Source: an uncultured Flavobacteriales bacterium
GTDB taxonomy: Bacteria; Bacteroidota; Bacteroidia; Flavobacteriales; JBLHRE01
NCBI GenBank assembly: GCA_937139155.1
Contig: CAKZPI010000001.1
Location: forward strand, 104,355 to 168,354
Direction of reading: 5' to 3'
Length of the DNA stretch: 64,000 nt
Under the pieces are notes generated by a model. It did not search any database and had not been told where the DNA came from. It saw nothing but the letters and a program-made list of their open reading frames with translations. Position 1 is the stretch's first letter. The number at the start of each line of letters is the position of its first letter. The translations under genes were made by a program, and so were the position numbers. Positions 1-9,034 of the stretch are shown here, in pieces.

Positions 1-1109
1 TGAATATTTTCCTGAATCAGGATGCAGAAAAGATCATTGTTGGGGATAGCCACCAACAAATTTACTCTTGGCGATTTGCTGAAAATGCATTGGAAACCAC
101 AAAATTCCCTTCTTATAGCCTTAGTCAAAGTTTCCGTTTTTCTGATGAAATTGCAGACTTAGCCAATAAGGTTTTGGCCTTGAAATCACAACTTGGCAGA
201 AAGCTTGACCTTTCCATTAAGGGCTTAAAAGACCCTCCTTTAAAAGAAGGTCAAAAAGCAATAATTGCCCGCACCAATTTAGGTTTGCTAAAGCGGGCCA
301 TTGAATTGGTTTATGAGGGGAAAGAGGTGGAGAAAATCTATTTTGAAGGTAATTTCAACTCGTATACCTATGCTGACAGCGGCACTTCCCTATACGATGT
401 TCTAAGCCTTTATCAGGGAAGAAAAAACAAGATTCGCGATAAGCTGATTAAGCGGATGCCAGATATGCAAGGTCTTGAAGAATACATCAAGAAAACCGGG
501 GATATTCAATTATCTATGATGGCTGAGATCGTTCGAAAGTATAAATCGAAGATTCCTAAAATTCTGAAAACCATTAAAGACAGTCATCTTAAGGACTCAG
601 ATAAGCCAAAGGCGGAAATCATTTTTTCAACCGTACATAGGGCCAAGGGAATGGAATATGAGGAGGTTGAACTCATTCCGGATTTTTTAACCGAGGAAAA
701 TCTGAATTCAATTTTGGAAGAGGGCGAATTAAACCCACTGGACCGAAACAAGCTAAACGAGGAGATTAACCTGCTTTATGTGGCCATTACCCGTACCCGG
801 GGTAAACTTAAACTTCATGAATCGTTGGTTCCGGAGGGGTTTAAGGCAAATAAATATGTTGAGGTAATTCTGGATGAAGAATCAAAAGATGCTGATTTCT
901 TTGAACTGGAGGAGAACGGTTACTCTGAGATTAGAAAAAAGCATAAACTAGCCTATCGTCCGTGGACCCCTGAGCAAGACGAGGAGTTAACCATTCTTTT
1001 TTGTGAGGGAGCTAGGGTAAAGGAAATTGCCGAGCATTTTGGACGAACCCATGGAGCCATTCGATCTAGAATAAAAAAGCTGGAATTATTGGAGTTATAC
1101 GGGTCTTGA
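1..1109 (+). CDS. UvrD/PcrA-type superfamily 1 helicase, C-terminal part, with Myb/SANT-like tail (5' end outside window)
   Basis: This is an ATP-dependent 3'-5' DNA helicase, cut by the window edge. The frame is open from base 3, so the gene starts upstream. The first residues carry helicase motif III (VGDSHQQIYSWR), followed by motif IV-like SQSFRFS, motif V (STVHRAKGMEYEEV, about bases 630-665) and motif VI (LLYVAITRTRGKL, about 770-810). After the helicase core comes an acidic linker and a Myb/SANT or HTH-like segment (RPWTPEQDEELTILF, then GRTHGAIRSRIKKLE, bases about 955-1085), which is probably a DNA-binding tail. The gene ends 2 bases before the stop of the convergent permease gene. 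Helicase assignment is firm; the exact subfamily is not, because the N-terminal Walker A half is missing. Confidence 0.88.
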   Translation, partial: NIFLNQDAEKIIVGDSHQQIYSWRFAENALETTKFPSYSLSQSFRFSDEIADLANKVLALKSQLGRKLDLSIKGLKDPPLKEGQKAIIARTNLGLLKRAIELVYEGKEVEKIYFEGNFNSYTYADSGTSLYDVLSLYQGRKNKIRDKLIKRMPDMQGLEEYIKKTGDIQLSMMAEIVRKYKSKIPKILKTIKDSHLKDSDKPKAEIIFSTVHRAKGMEYEEVELIPDFLTEENLNSILEEGELNPLDRNKLNEEINLLYVAITRTRGKLKLHESLVPEGFKANKYVEVILDEESKDADFFELEENGYSEIRKKHKLAYRPWTPEQDEELTILFCEGARVKEIAEHFGRTHGAIRSRIKKLELLELYGS

Positions 1110-1111
1110 GT

Positions 1112-2341
1112 TTATTCGAAGCGGATGGCTTTAACGGGTTGAATCTTGCTAATATAACCTGAGGGTATCCAAAGCATAATCAGGGTAATAATTCCCGTTC
1201 CAAGGTTGATTCCAAAGAACCAAAACCAGGGGAAGCTAATGGGAACATGATCTACATAATAGGTGCCCGGATCTAGTTTAATGAGTTCAAATTGGTGCTG
1301 AATCAGAATAAGTCCGAGCCCAATAAGGTTGCCCCAAATCATGCCTCGGGCCAAAAGGCTCATTCCTTGATTTAGGAATAAAACCCGAATGAATTTTTTT
1401 TCAGCTCCCAAGGCTTTTAAGGTGCCAATCATGGGCGTGCGCTCAATCATTAAAATGAGTAGGGTGGTAATCATATTAATGCCGGCTACCAAGATCATAA
1501 TGATTAAAACCACCAGAATATTCAGGTCGAACAATTCAATCCATTGAAAGACTTGAGGGTATTTGCGCTCAATGGATTCAGCCTTTACCAGAAAGGATGT
1601 TTTTTGATGGAGAAGTATTTCAGCCTCTTCCATTTGGTTGGGGTTGTGAAGTCGTATTTCCAGCCCTCCAATTTCTTCCTCCTGCCAAAGGTTGAGTTTA
1701 CGGAGTCCAGCAAGTTTTCCTACTACCAAAGATTCATCCATAAAGTCCATACCTGTTTCAAAAATCCCAACCAGTTTAAAGGTTCGAACCCTTGGTTTTG
1801 AACGAGATCCGGAATTAATGTAAATGGCAATTTTTTCCCCTAGGTCAATTTGTAAACGGTTTGCCAAATATTCCGAAACCATGATTTCATAAGGAAGGCT
1901 ATCCGCTTGAGCGGGAATATTTCCTCGGATCAAGTAGTTTGAATAATTTGAGAAATCAGAGTCAAGTCCCTTAAATACGATGCCTTCAAATTCCTTTTTT
2001 GACTTGGCAATTCCAGCCAAGGTTCCGTAGGGCTCTACGCTCTTAATTAAATTAGGATGGGCTTCTAGTAGATCTTCTTCAATGGCTTCAGAAAGCAGAA
2101 AAGGGGGAGTGGTTTGCCCATCGGAATCCTTATAGGCGGTAATTTGAATATGCCCCGATAAATCGGAAACCTTATTTCGAATGGCCTCTTGAAGTCCGAT
2201 GCCGGTTGCTGCGGCAATAATCATAACCACCATTCCAAGAGCTACAGAGGCTGTTGCAATGCGGATTATGGGTCCGGTTACTGAGCCCGATTTCTGGCTA
2301 GACCTTAGCCTTTGAAGAAAAAATAAAATGGTTTCTCGCAT
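1112..2341 (-). CDS. ABC transporter permease, FtsX/LolC-LolE-like
   Basis: This is an integral inner-membrane protein with the MacB/FtsX layout: a first membrane helix near residues 27-52 (IATASVALGMVVMIIAA), a large periplasmic domain of about 220 residues, and three C-terminal helices. The family includes LolC/LolE, which extract lipoproteins from the inner membrane, and Bacteroidota genes of this size (409 aa) are usually annotated so. The ATG at 2341 is preferred; a TTG at 2362 would overlap the upstream gene by 14 bases. It is last in a run of minus-strand genes starting at 9926. No ATPase partner gene is visible in the window, so the substrate is inferred only. Confidence 0.82.
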   Translation of the reverse strand: MRETILFFLQRLRSSQKSGSVTGPIIRIATASVALGMVVMIIAAATGIGLQEAIRNKVSDLSGHIQITAYKDSDGQTTPPFLLSEAIEEDLLEAHPNLIKSVEPYGTLAGIAKSKKEFEGIVFKGLDSDFSNYSNYLIRGNIPAQADSLPYEIMVSEYLANRLQIDLGEKIAIYINSGSRSKPRVRTFKLVGIFETGMDFMDESLVVGKLAGLRKLNLWQEEEIGGLEIRLHNPNQMEEAEILLHQKTSFLVKAESIERKYPQVFQWIELFDLNILVVLIIMILVAGINMITTLLILMIERTPMIGTLKALGAEKKFIRVLFLNQGMSLLARGMIWGNLIGLGLILIQHQFELIKLDPGTYYVDHVPISFPWFWFFGINLGTGIITLIMLWIPSGYISKIQPVKAIRFE

Positions 2342-2348
2342 GGATGCT

Positions 2349-5300
2349 TTATCGAATGACAAAAATGCTAAAAACCAATTTCTTTTTCCTACCCGTAAGC
2401 ATGTCTCGATAAATTAAAATACTCGGGTAAGGGCCCATGGGAACCATATTTCCTTTTAAGTCATTTCCTTCCCACGAAAGCTCGTCACCGGTTTGGAAAT
2501 AGACTTGCTCTCCCCAACGGTTGAAGATCCTCCATTGAACATCATAAACTCCCGCCAGGAAAAAGGTGTATCGGTCGTTTATTCCATCTCCATTTGGAGA
2601 AAAAGCGGTTGGGACATGAAGCACGGGTTCTGGTTCAATGCAAATGGTATCTCTAAAAACAGATTCGCAGCCAGCTTGGTTATAAATTACAAGTTCAAGG
2701 GCGTAGGTTCCAGTGTCTGAAAATTCGTGAATGGGTGAAGACCCCGGGGTGTAAGGAATGGAGTCACCTTCGCCGAAATACCAGTAACCAGTTACACCTC
2801 CGGTAGAAAAGTCGAACATTTGAATTTCCCCCTCAGCTGTATTAATGCAGGGCCGATTGGGAAATTTTGTAAAGGCTGCATTGATGTACGGATGACTAAT
2901 AATTTCAACGGTATCGAATCCTTCACAACCGGTTTGAGTATCTTGAATATAAACTGAATAAGTTCCTGGCCTTCCAAAAACCGTATCTCCGGTTTGAACA
3001 GGGTTGGTATTCCAAGTGTATTGATAATTGCTCCCCCCGCTAATGGTTGCATACCCAGAGTCAGCATAACAAATGGTCGGACCCGGATTTCCTTGACTTG
3101 ATATTTCAGGATGAACCTCTTGCCTTAAGTTCACCTGAATAGGATCTGAGCAATTGTCTGAAACTGTAATGGTATAAGTGGTGGTGATGGACGGGTTAAC
3201 CCAAACTGAATCGTTGGTTCCTAGCCCATGCGACCAAGAGTAGAAATAGGGCCCTCCGTTTCCTGAAAACCCTGAAACGGAAAGGAGAGAGGAGTCTCGC
3301 GGACAAATTGTATCGGTATTGGTTTGGGCAAAAGCTTGAAGGGGCGAACCTACATTTACCTGAACATCCATGCTATCCACGCAAGTACCGTTGGTTACCA
3401 AGTATTGCAGGGTATGGGTTCCGGTTCCCGCGGAAGCGGGATAAAAAACATTGTTAGACACTCCAGGACCGGAAAGGGTGCCTCCAGAAGGAGAGAAATT
3501 TAAGCTTCTTCCTTGTGATGAATAGCAATGGTTAAGTTGAACCGAAGAAGCATCCAAAATGGGAAAGGCATCCACTTGTATTTGTATGGAATCAATGCAG
3601 TTGGCTTGGTTTTCGTAGGTTACCCAATGATTTCCTGGTCCGGCCTGAAAGGGGTCAAAAGTTCCGTTTTGGGCATCGGTGATACCTAGTCCAGCCCAGA
3701 TTCCACCTTGAGGGGAAGCCTGGAGATTAACGGGATTATCATATTCACAAAGGGCTGGTTGAGGACTAAGACTTGGTTGCGGGTGGATGACCACCACCAT
3801 TGAGTCCATGCAGCCATTGGCATCGTAATCTAGCTGGAAGGTGCCAACCCCGGCAATTTGAGGGTCAAATTCACCAGGAAACTGAGGCGATGTAACCCCT
3901 GGTCCGGTCCAAGTTCCGTTTCCGGGATGTCTTCCTGTATTTGCAGTATTCAGTAAAATTGGGTTATCGTCTATGCAAAAATGCAAGGTGTCCATGGCAA
4001 CCACGGTTTCTCGGATATAAATAAGGGTGGTATCTGAGCAGCCAAAAGCATAATAAACCACGGTGTCATTTGCGTTTCCTCCAGCCCAAGATGGATCGTA
4101 AACCCCATTAATAGAATCGACCACCCCGTTTCCTTCCCAATATCCACCTGCAGGAATGGGAGCCCGCATGGTAATCAATCCTGAATTGGGGCAGTAAACC
4201 TCAAGAGAGCCTACGTCAATGTCTACCACTTCAATTTCAAAGGTATCCCTACAACCCACCACATCGTAATAAATTTGGTGGGTACCAATACCCGCTTGAA
4301 CCGGATTAAAGAGTCCTGTTGAAGGTTGAGTACCAGGGCCAGTATATAAGCCGCCAGCGGGGCTCATGTTTAGAAAGAATGCCGGATTGTTTATGCAGGT
4401 TGAATCAGGCCCAGGATAAGAAATGGTGTCTACGGAAACCGTAATTGAGTCATGGCAGTTTCCTAAGTGATAGGCAATTTGGTACACCCCAGGCACTGCT
4501 GGATTAAACATTCCAGAGCTATCCGTAAAGGGTCCGATAAAATACCCACCAGGAGGCGAGGTGCCCCCAAGTTGAAAGGGAGGTTCTCCAGGGCAACTGG
4601 CTCGATTCGGGCCTGGGTTTAGATTGAAAACCGAAATCTGCATGGAATCCGAACATCCATTCACAGAATAATAAACATAATGATCTCCCGGACCTGGAAT
4701 GCTTGGGTCAAAGCTTCCAATAGGGTCAATAATTCCCACCCCAGTCCAGGTTCCATTTGAAGGAGCTCCGTGGGTCAAATTCAAAAGGCCATTATTCGTG
4801 CACCAAACCGTATCGGGTCCGGCCTCAGGATAGGGGATTTCAAAAATGGAAATATGGGCGGTATCGTTTGGGTTTCCCTTGGTATCACTGAGTACCACGT
4901 AAAAGCTTGTATCGCCATTTAGGCAAATGCTATGAGGTCCACGGGTAGAGGGTAAACCATTTGACCAGGTATAGGTAAGGTTGCAGTCGCCACCTTGTCC
5001 AAAAGCCATAACCGTTGTACATCCACCTTCACAAATACTGTCAGAGGCCGCCACAATGTTTACGGAAAGCGGACAATCGTCAATGCCAAAGGTGCCCGGA
5101 ATTTGAAAATCGTAAACACTGTCACAAACATCAGCAATGGAAAGGTCATAGTCTAAAAGAAAATTTCCGCAATCTCCGAAGGAATTGCTGAGGTCTAATT
5201 GTATCACCCGGGTAGAATCATTGGAGCAGTTTAAAGGGGAGGCTCCAGTTACGCTTGGTGGGTTTACCCCAGAAAGGCTAAAAGCCGAGGGGTAAATGGA

Positions 5301-5810
5301 ATCACAGTGTACCGTTGTATCTAAATAAACTAATACTTGATTTGAAGAGCAGGAGGCTTGAATTGAGTCTATGCTCGGCGGAATGGGAGGTCGAACCGTA
5401 GTTGACCAAGCCGCTTCCCAGCCCCCACAGGCTAGGTTGGCATCTGATTTAAAATGAATGGTAAGGTAACCAGAATTGGCAATGATTACCGGAGGGTTTG
5501 TAGTTCCGGAATGCGGACCAAAAATAAGGGGTGAATTCACATCGGGTCCGTCAAAAAAACGAAGGGTATCTATTCCGAATTCTGAACAGAATTGGGTGAA
5601 AATCATGCGTATTTCAGTGGCTTGCGGAATAGCAATGGTAAAGGTTAAATCTTCATTGTGGTCGTAGTTGCCCGAGGGCATTCCCGCATCTGAATCCAGA
5701 AATATTCCATCGCAATCACTTACCACCCCATTGAACATATTGTATGTGTTCTGGGCAAGGGCTCCCAAGGATAAGGATAAAAGAGCTGCTATGGAGATTA
5801 GCCGTATCAT
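2349..5810 (-). CDS. Large secreted T9SS type B sorting-domain protein with CUB-like N-terminal domain
   Basis: This is a cell-surface or secreted protein of 1153 aa. A signal peptide (MIRLISIAALLSLSLGALAQ) is followed by a CUB-like domain (FDGPDVNSPLIFGPHSGTT, then LTIHFKSDAN). The long middle has Gly/Pro-rich repeats built on WTGPGV/GTGTH and D(S/T)(M/I)xVxV, and a PKD-like part (STGGVTGYWYFGEGDS) near residue 1000. The C-terminus (VPTAFSPNGDGINDRY, IFNRWGEQVYF, WEGND) is the gliding-associated CHU_C/T9SS type B sorting domain, ending in VIR. It should therefore be exported by Sec and then by T9SS. The start overlaps the upstream lipoprotein gene by ATGA. Adhesion or motility is a likely role but is not shown. 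Confidence 0.87.
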   Translation of the reverse strand: MIRLISIAALLSLSLGALAQNTYNMFNGVVSDCDGIFLDSDAGMPSGNYDHNEDLTFTIAIPQATEIRMIFTQFCSEFGIDTLRFFDGPDVNSPLIFGPHSGTTNPPVIIANSGYLTIHFKSDANLACGGWEAAWSTTVRPPIPPSIDSIQASCSSNQVLVYLDTTVHCDSIYPSAFSLSGVNPPSVTGASPLNCSNDSTRVIQLDLSNSFGDCGNFLLDYDLSIADVCDSVYDFQIPGTFGIDDCPLSVNIVAASDSICEGGCTTVMAFGQGGDCNLTYTWSNGLPSTRGPHSICLNGDTSFYVVLSDTKGNPNDTAHISIFEIPYPEAGPDTVWCTNNGLLNLTHGAPSNGTWTGVGIIDPIGSFDPSIPGPGDHYVYYSVNGCSDSMQISVFNLNPGPNRASCPGEPPFQLGGTSPPGGYFIGPFTDSSGMFNPAVPGVYQIAYHLGNCHDSITVSVDTISYPGPDSTCINNPAFFLNMSPAGGLYTGPGTQPSTGLFNPVQAGIGTHQIYYDVVGCRDTFEIEVVDIDVGSLEVYCPNSGLITMRAPIPAGGYWEGNGVVDSINGVYDPSWAGGNANDTVVYYAFGCSDTTLIYIRETVVAMDTLHFCIDDNPILLNTANTGRHPGNGTWTGPGVTSPQFPGEFDPQIAGVGTFQLDYDANGCMDSMVVVIHPQPSLSPQPALCEYDNPVNLQASPQGGIWAGLGITDAQNGTFDPFQAGPGNHWVTYENQANCIDSIQIQVDAFPILDASSVQLNHCYSSQGRSLNFSPSGGTLSGPGVSNNVFYPASAGTGTHTLQYLVTNGTCVDSMDVQVNVGSPLQAFAQTNTDTICPRDSSLLSVSGFSGNGGPYFYSWSHGLGTNDSVWVNPSITTTYTITVSDNCSDPIQVNLRQEVHPEISSQGNPGPTICYADSGYATISGGSNYQYTWNTNPVQTGDTVFGRPGTYSVYIQDTQTGCEGFDTVEIISHPYINAAFTKFPNRPCINTAEGEIQMFDFSTGGVTGYWYFGEGDSIPYTPGSSPIHEFSDTGTYALELVIYNQAGCESVFRDTICIEPEPVLHVPTAFSPNGDGINDRYTFFLAGVYDVQWRIFNRWGEQVYFQTGDELSWEGNDLKGNMVPMGPYPSILIYRDMLTGRKKKLVFSIFVIR

Positions 5811-6247
5811 TCCCGGTTAATGGTGATCAGCGGAGTAATTACCTCGTTGCTCCAGTTTCCATTTCGGTCTTTAATCTTAATTCGAAACCGAGTGGTTTCT
5901 TGGTCGGCTGTTGAGCTTAATACAAAAGTTCCTGAAAGGTTTACGGTTAATTCACCCTGAATGGAAATCTTTTCTCCTGGAGGAGCCAAGGGTTGAACAT
6001 GGTACCAATCCGGAGATGAGAGGCGGTCATCCCATACCCTCAATGCATTTGAGTCAGGATTTGAAAAGCCCAGGTTTCCGTCTCCATCGGTATAGGCCAA
6101 AACCACCTTAATTACATCTTGGTATTCAGTGATTTCAGTTGGATGAACCGAGACAATGGAGATTTCAGGTTTGTTCGGTAATTCATTTTCTACCGTGCAA
6201 GCCCCCAGAAGTCCGATTAAAAAGATTGGCATCAAAATATTCCTCAT
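5807..6247 (-). CDS. Small predicted lipoprotein, Ig/Fn3-like
   Basis: This 146-aa protein has a lipoprotein signal (MRNILMPIFLIGLLGAC, lipid-modified Cys17). The mature part begins NKPEISIVSVHPTEITEYQDVIKVVLAYTDGDG (read in two parts: PEISIVSVHP, then VIKVVLAYTDGDGNLGF) and ends with RFRIKIKDRNGNWSNEVITP, a pattern typical of beta-sandwich lipoproteins in Bacteroidota. A D-G-D-G-N-L-G segment could bind calcium. It sits between the CX4CH lipoprotein and the large T9SS protein, overlapping both neighbours by 4 bases, so translation is probably coupled. No function is recognised. Confidence 0.8.
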   Translation of the reverse strand: MRNILMPIFLIGLLGACTVENELPNKPEISIVSVHPTEITEYQDVIKVVLAYTDGDGNLGFSNPDSNALRVWDDRLSSPDWYHVQPLAPPGEKISIQGELTVNLSGTFVLSSTADQETTRFRIKIKDRNGNWSNEVITPLITINRE

Positions 6248-7191
6248 GGCTTCCGAATTAAAGATGCATAATCCTTGAAGGTAGAAAAACTTCCGTTGGA
6301 AGGAATTTCGGTTTGGCTTGGGTTAGAGTCTTGAACATAAACTCTCATATAAAGAGGGGTAAGGGTATCTGCCACCAAGGTTTGTGGATTTACCGTGATT
6401 TTATGATGGTAATTTACTTGTCCGCCAAAATACCCAGCCTCTATAACTGGGTTTTGGAGAATGTTCAAGGATTGAGAGGCTTGGTTTCCGAAATCATTGA
6501 TTCGGTCAGAGAACTTAATTTCGTTCACTTGAAGGTTGGTAGATTGGGTAGAGTCATCCTCGAAGGCGAAATATAATTCGAGGCTATTTGCCTGCATAGG
6601 AACCTCAAGGGCCCCAGAAGTGTTTTCGCGGGAAACTGGGGTAGAGCTCCCATCGGCGTAAGCCAAAACCCCCACAAGCTTAGGAGCCTTATTGCCTAAG
6701 CTTGGATGATCTCCATAAATGTCTTTTGCTCCGGCGTTGATCCAGTCTTGAATATAACCAATGTATTTGTTTCTATGGGTTCCCCAATCAGAGTCAGGAT
6801 CAACTACAATGGGCATTTGGTCTTCAACCCCATCCATTTTTCCATTCAACCGCTCCATTAATAAACTTTGATTGGCAGAACCTGGCATCACCCGGTAGGT
6901 GTATGTGCCCTGGTTGTTATTTTTAATAATTGGATGATACACCAAGGACTCATAAGAAGAATATAAGCTGGAAAAATCTGGTTCAAAGGTTCCATCATGG
7001 CAACCTGAATTGCTGCAAGTTGGCTTGAAGATTTTATAATGCAAATAGGTAAAGGTGGTGGGATCCAGGGTGTCTTCTGGGTTTATTTGAATGCTGTCTT
7101 GGTCATTATTCTGATCAAAAGGATTGTCAGTAGACTTCTTACAGGAGAATGCGGCAAGAAATAGGAGAGATATAATAACTAGGTTTCTCAT
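6244..7191 (-). CDS. Lipoprotein with CX4CH haem-like motif
   Basis: This is a 315-aa lipoprotein (MRNLVIISLLFLAAFSC, Cys17). Residues 59-65 read CSNSGCH, a CX4CH arrangement like that of atypical c-type cytochrome sites in outer-surface proteins of Bacteroidota; the usual motif is CXXCH. The remaining part has an ordinary beta-rich composition (LELYFAFEDDS, LTPLYMRVYVQD). It overlaps the DUF1501-like gene upstream by 4 bases and the next lipoprotein by 4 bases, so it belongs to the same transcript. Haem attachment is an inference from the motif alone. Confidence 0.8.
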   Translation of the reverse strand: MRNLVIISLLFLAAFSCKKSTDNPFDQNNDQDSIQINPEDTLDPTTFTYLHYKIFKPTCSNSGCHDGTFEPDFSSLYSSYESLVYHPIIKNNNQGTYTYRVMPGSANQSLLMERLNGKMDGVEDQMPIVVDPDSDWGTHRNKYIGYIQDWINAGAKDIYGDHPSLGNKAPKLVGVLAYADGSSTPVSRENTSGALEVPMQANSLELYFAFEDDSTQSTNLQVNEIKFSDRINDFGNQASQSLNILQNPVIEAGYFGGQVNYHHKITVNPQTLVADTLTPLYMRVYVQDSNPSQTEIPSNGSFSTFKDYASLIRKP

Positions 7192-8525
7192 ATTCTATCA
7201 AATAAAGATTGTGCCTGAGGGTCTAAGGCTCCGGAGGCTTGAACCTCTGACTTAAATCCGAGAATTTCAGCAATGGTTAGAACATTGTCTGTGGCCCTTC
7301 CCGTAGGGTTTGACTCCGAACCGACCTTTAATCCAGATTGAATGCCAGGACCGGCCATAAGGGTAAAGATTCGATTTGAATTGCTGTCAGAATGGTCGTA
7401 TCCAAACCAATCGTTTTCATCAAGAATAGAGTTTGGGTTCGCATTTCTACCGTGTTCTGGGGTTGCAATAAGGGCGGTTTTATTGGCTAGAACCGGGTGA
7501 TTTTGAATGAAATTCCAAAGGTGGCCCACGGCGTGGTCTGCCCGGTGAAGGCTTTGAAGGTAGCCCGTAAAATTACTGTGACAACCGTCAACGGCGCTCA
7601 TATTCACCACCGTTAATTTCGGAGTGAAATAATCAAGAACAGAGCATGCATATCCTAAATTTCTCAGGTCACCATTGTCGTTTACGGGAGGAAAAGGAAT
7701 GGAAATTTGCCCATTCAAAACCCCATCCATATAGGTTTTGACCATTTCTCTTTCCTCAAAAGTATTTCCAATATCGGCAAGGGTAAGTCCGCCATTAATT
7801 TCCCAATTCTTATTGAGGAAGTTCTTCATGATATCCACATGCCTAAGCTCCTCTTCGGGGTGGTAAACCTTTGCATTGGCAAGATGTTCTTGGCCGAGGC
7901 TACTAAAGGTGGTATTCGGAATGAGCATATTGGCGCCGTACTTAGCACCATAGTCTTCATGCACGCTATAATTTAAGAGGGGTACTGAATTGTTGATGGT
8001 ATTTCCGATGAACCAGGTTTCGGTGGCAGAAGCCCCTAAGTGTTTCCGGGTGTATTCAAACAGCGTGGGGAATAGGGGCTTTTGTCTTAGCCCTTGGGTT
8101 ACTGCAGTATTTCCGGTAATGAGGGTGTTTAATCCGCCGTAATGCCCAGCATTGCTTGCATGAACTTCTGGGAAAAGGGTTCCTTGGCTTTCAAGGCTTT
8201 GGCTTAATATAGAAGGAATGGGATTCGAACCACTTGGGCCTACCGAAGGGTCTGTTCCATAGGCAATTTTAGCAGGAGGAGGATCCCCATTTAACATATT
8301 GTACATGATGTTGCCCTCAAAATTCACATTTTGACTGTCGGCAAGGTATCGTTGCAAAACAGACTCTTGCTGTCTCACTCCCCCTGCAAAAAGAACATAA
8401 ACCACATATTCGGCCATGGCAGAACCGGTGGAGGCAAACAACCTTCCTGAAGGCAGGATGTAGGGCATGGTTATGGCTCCGGCCGAAGCTAGAGCAGACT
8501 TTTTGATAAAGCTTCTTCTATCCAT
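7188..8525 (-). CDS. DUF1501-like (alkaline phosphatase/sulfatase-fold) Tat-exported protein
   Basis: A twin-arginine-like signal (DRRSFIKKSALASAG, residues 2-16) predicts export in the folded state. Motifs match the DUF1501 pattern: SNAGHYGGLNTLITG (about 125-140), ATPEHGRNANPN with a following YDHSD (family SEFGR...GRDH), and a C-terminal GRATDNVLTIAEILGF (family GATD...ILG). The length of 445 aa is normal. DUF1501 genes commonly stand beside DUF1549- or DUF1800-type genes; here they stand beside two small lipoproteins carrying repeated R-x-P motifs. The upstream stop and this start overlap as TAATG. The catalytic activity is unknown. Confidence 0.75.
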   Translation of the reverse strand: MDRRSFIKKSALASAGAITMPYILPSGRLFASTGSAMAEYVVYVLFAGGVRQQESVLQRYLADSQNVNFEGNIMYNMLNGDPPPAKIAYGTDPSVGPSGSNPIPSILSQSLESQGTLFPEVHASNAGHYGGLNTLITGNTAVTQGLRQKPLFPTLFEYTRKHLGASATETWFIGNTINNSVPLLNYSVHEDYGAKYGANMLIPNTTFSSLGQEHLANAKVYHPEEELRHVDIMKNFLNKNWEINGGLTLADIGNTFEEREMVKTYMDGVLNGQISIPFPPVNDNGDLRNLGYACSVLDYFTPKLTVVNMSAVDGCHSNFTGYLQSLHRADHAVGHLWNFIQNHPVLANKTALIATPEHGRNANPNSILDENDWFGYDHSDSNSNRIFTLMAGPGIQSGLKVGSESNPTGRATDNVLTIAEILGFKSEVQASGALDPQAQSLFDRI

Positions 8526-9034
8526 TAGTAGTACTGATATTCATCGCTCAAGGCAAAGCTGAAATAAATAAGCTCTGCAAACCTTCCTTGGGTATTGGAA
8601 GGGGCATTTTGAAGGATGTAATTTCTAAAATAGGTGAGCTCAGCCTGGGTGGGTTGCCGAACCAAAAATCGTTCGTAGGTTTCCTTGATAAAGCCATCCA
8701 CATCTGAAAGCATTTCAAAATCAGAAGGAATGATTACCCCGGGTTTGTTTAGGAAGTTTGAAATGATGACTTCTTGAATGACCCGCTTATCTCCAACCGA
8801 CTCAATGAGCTTTTGAATTTCAACCAAATCATTTGCCGATAGGGCCTTTTGGAAAAGGTTTGCATGTAAGATTGCGATGTATTGGGTATTGGTTTTCAGT
8901 TTGTCCTTATCGGCTGAAACCAAATACAAATTCTCATTGTTTACCTCGTAAATTGGCTCTTTTTGGCAAGAAGAAAATAAAATCCCGCCAAGGAAAAGTG
9001 TTAAGAAAAATTTAGTCAAAACCTGCATACTCAT
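8525..9034 (-). CDS. Small lipoprotein with R-x-P...SDEY module
   Basis: A lipoprotein of about 169 aa (lipobox ending FSSC). Its C-terminal half carries FLVRQPTQAELTYFRNYIL and ends FALSDEYQYY. The same R-x-P-x-x-x-E...SDEY pattern occurs in the neighbouring larger lipoprotein, and resembles the Y..(L)R.P...G/E...S.E(F/Y) pattern of DUF4214-like and DUF1549-like modules. The start is uncertain: a GTG at 9037, ATG at 9034 and ATG at 9028 are all possible, and all overlap the upstream gene. It is likely a partner of the DUF1501-like protein. Its function is not known. Confidence 0.75.
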   Translation of the reverse strand: MSMQVLTKFFLTLFLGGILFSSCQKEPIYEVNNENLYLVSADKDKLKTNTQYIAILHANLFQKALSANDLVEIQKLIESVGDKRVIQEVIISNFLNKPGVIIPSDFEMLSDVDGFIKETYERFLVRQPTQAELTYFRNYILQNAPSNTQGRFAELIYFSFALSDEYQYY

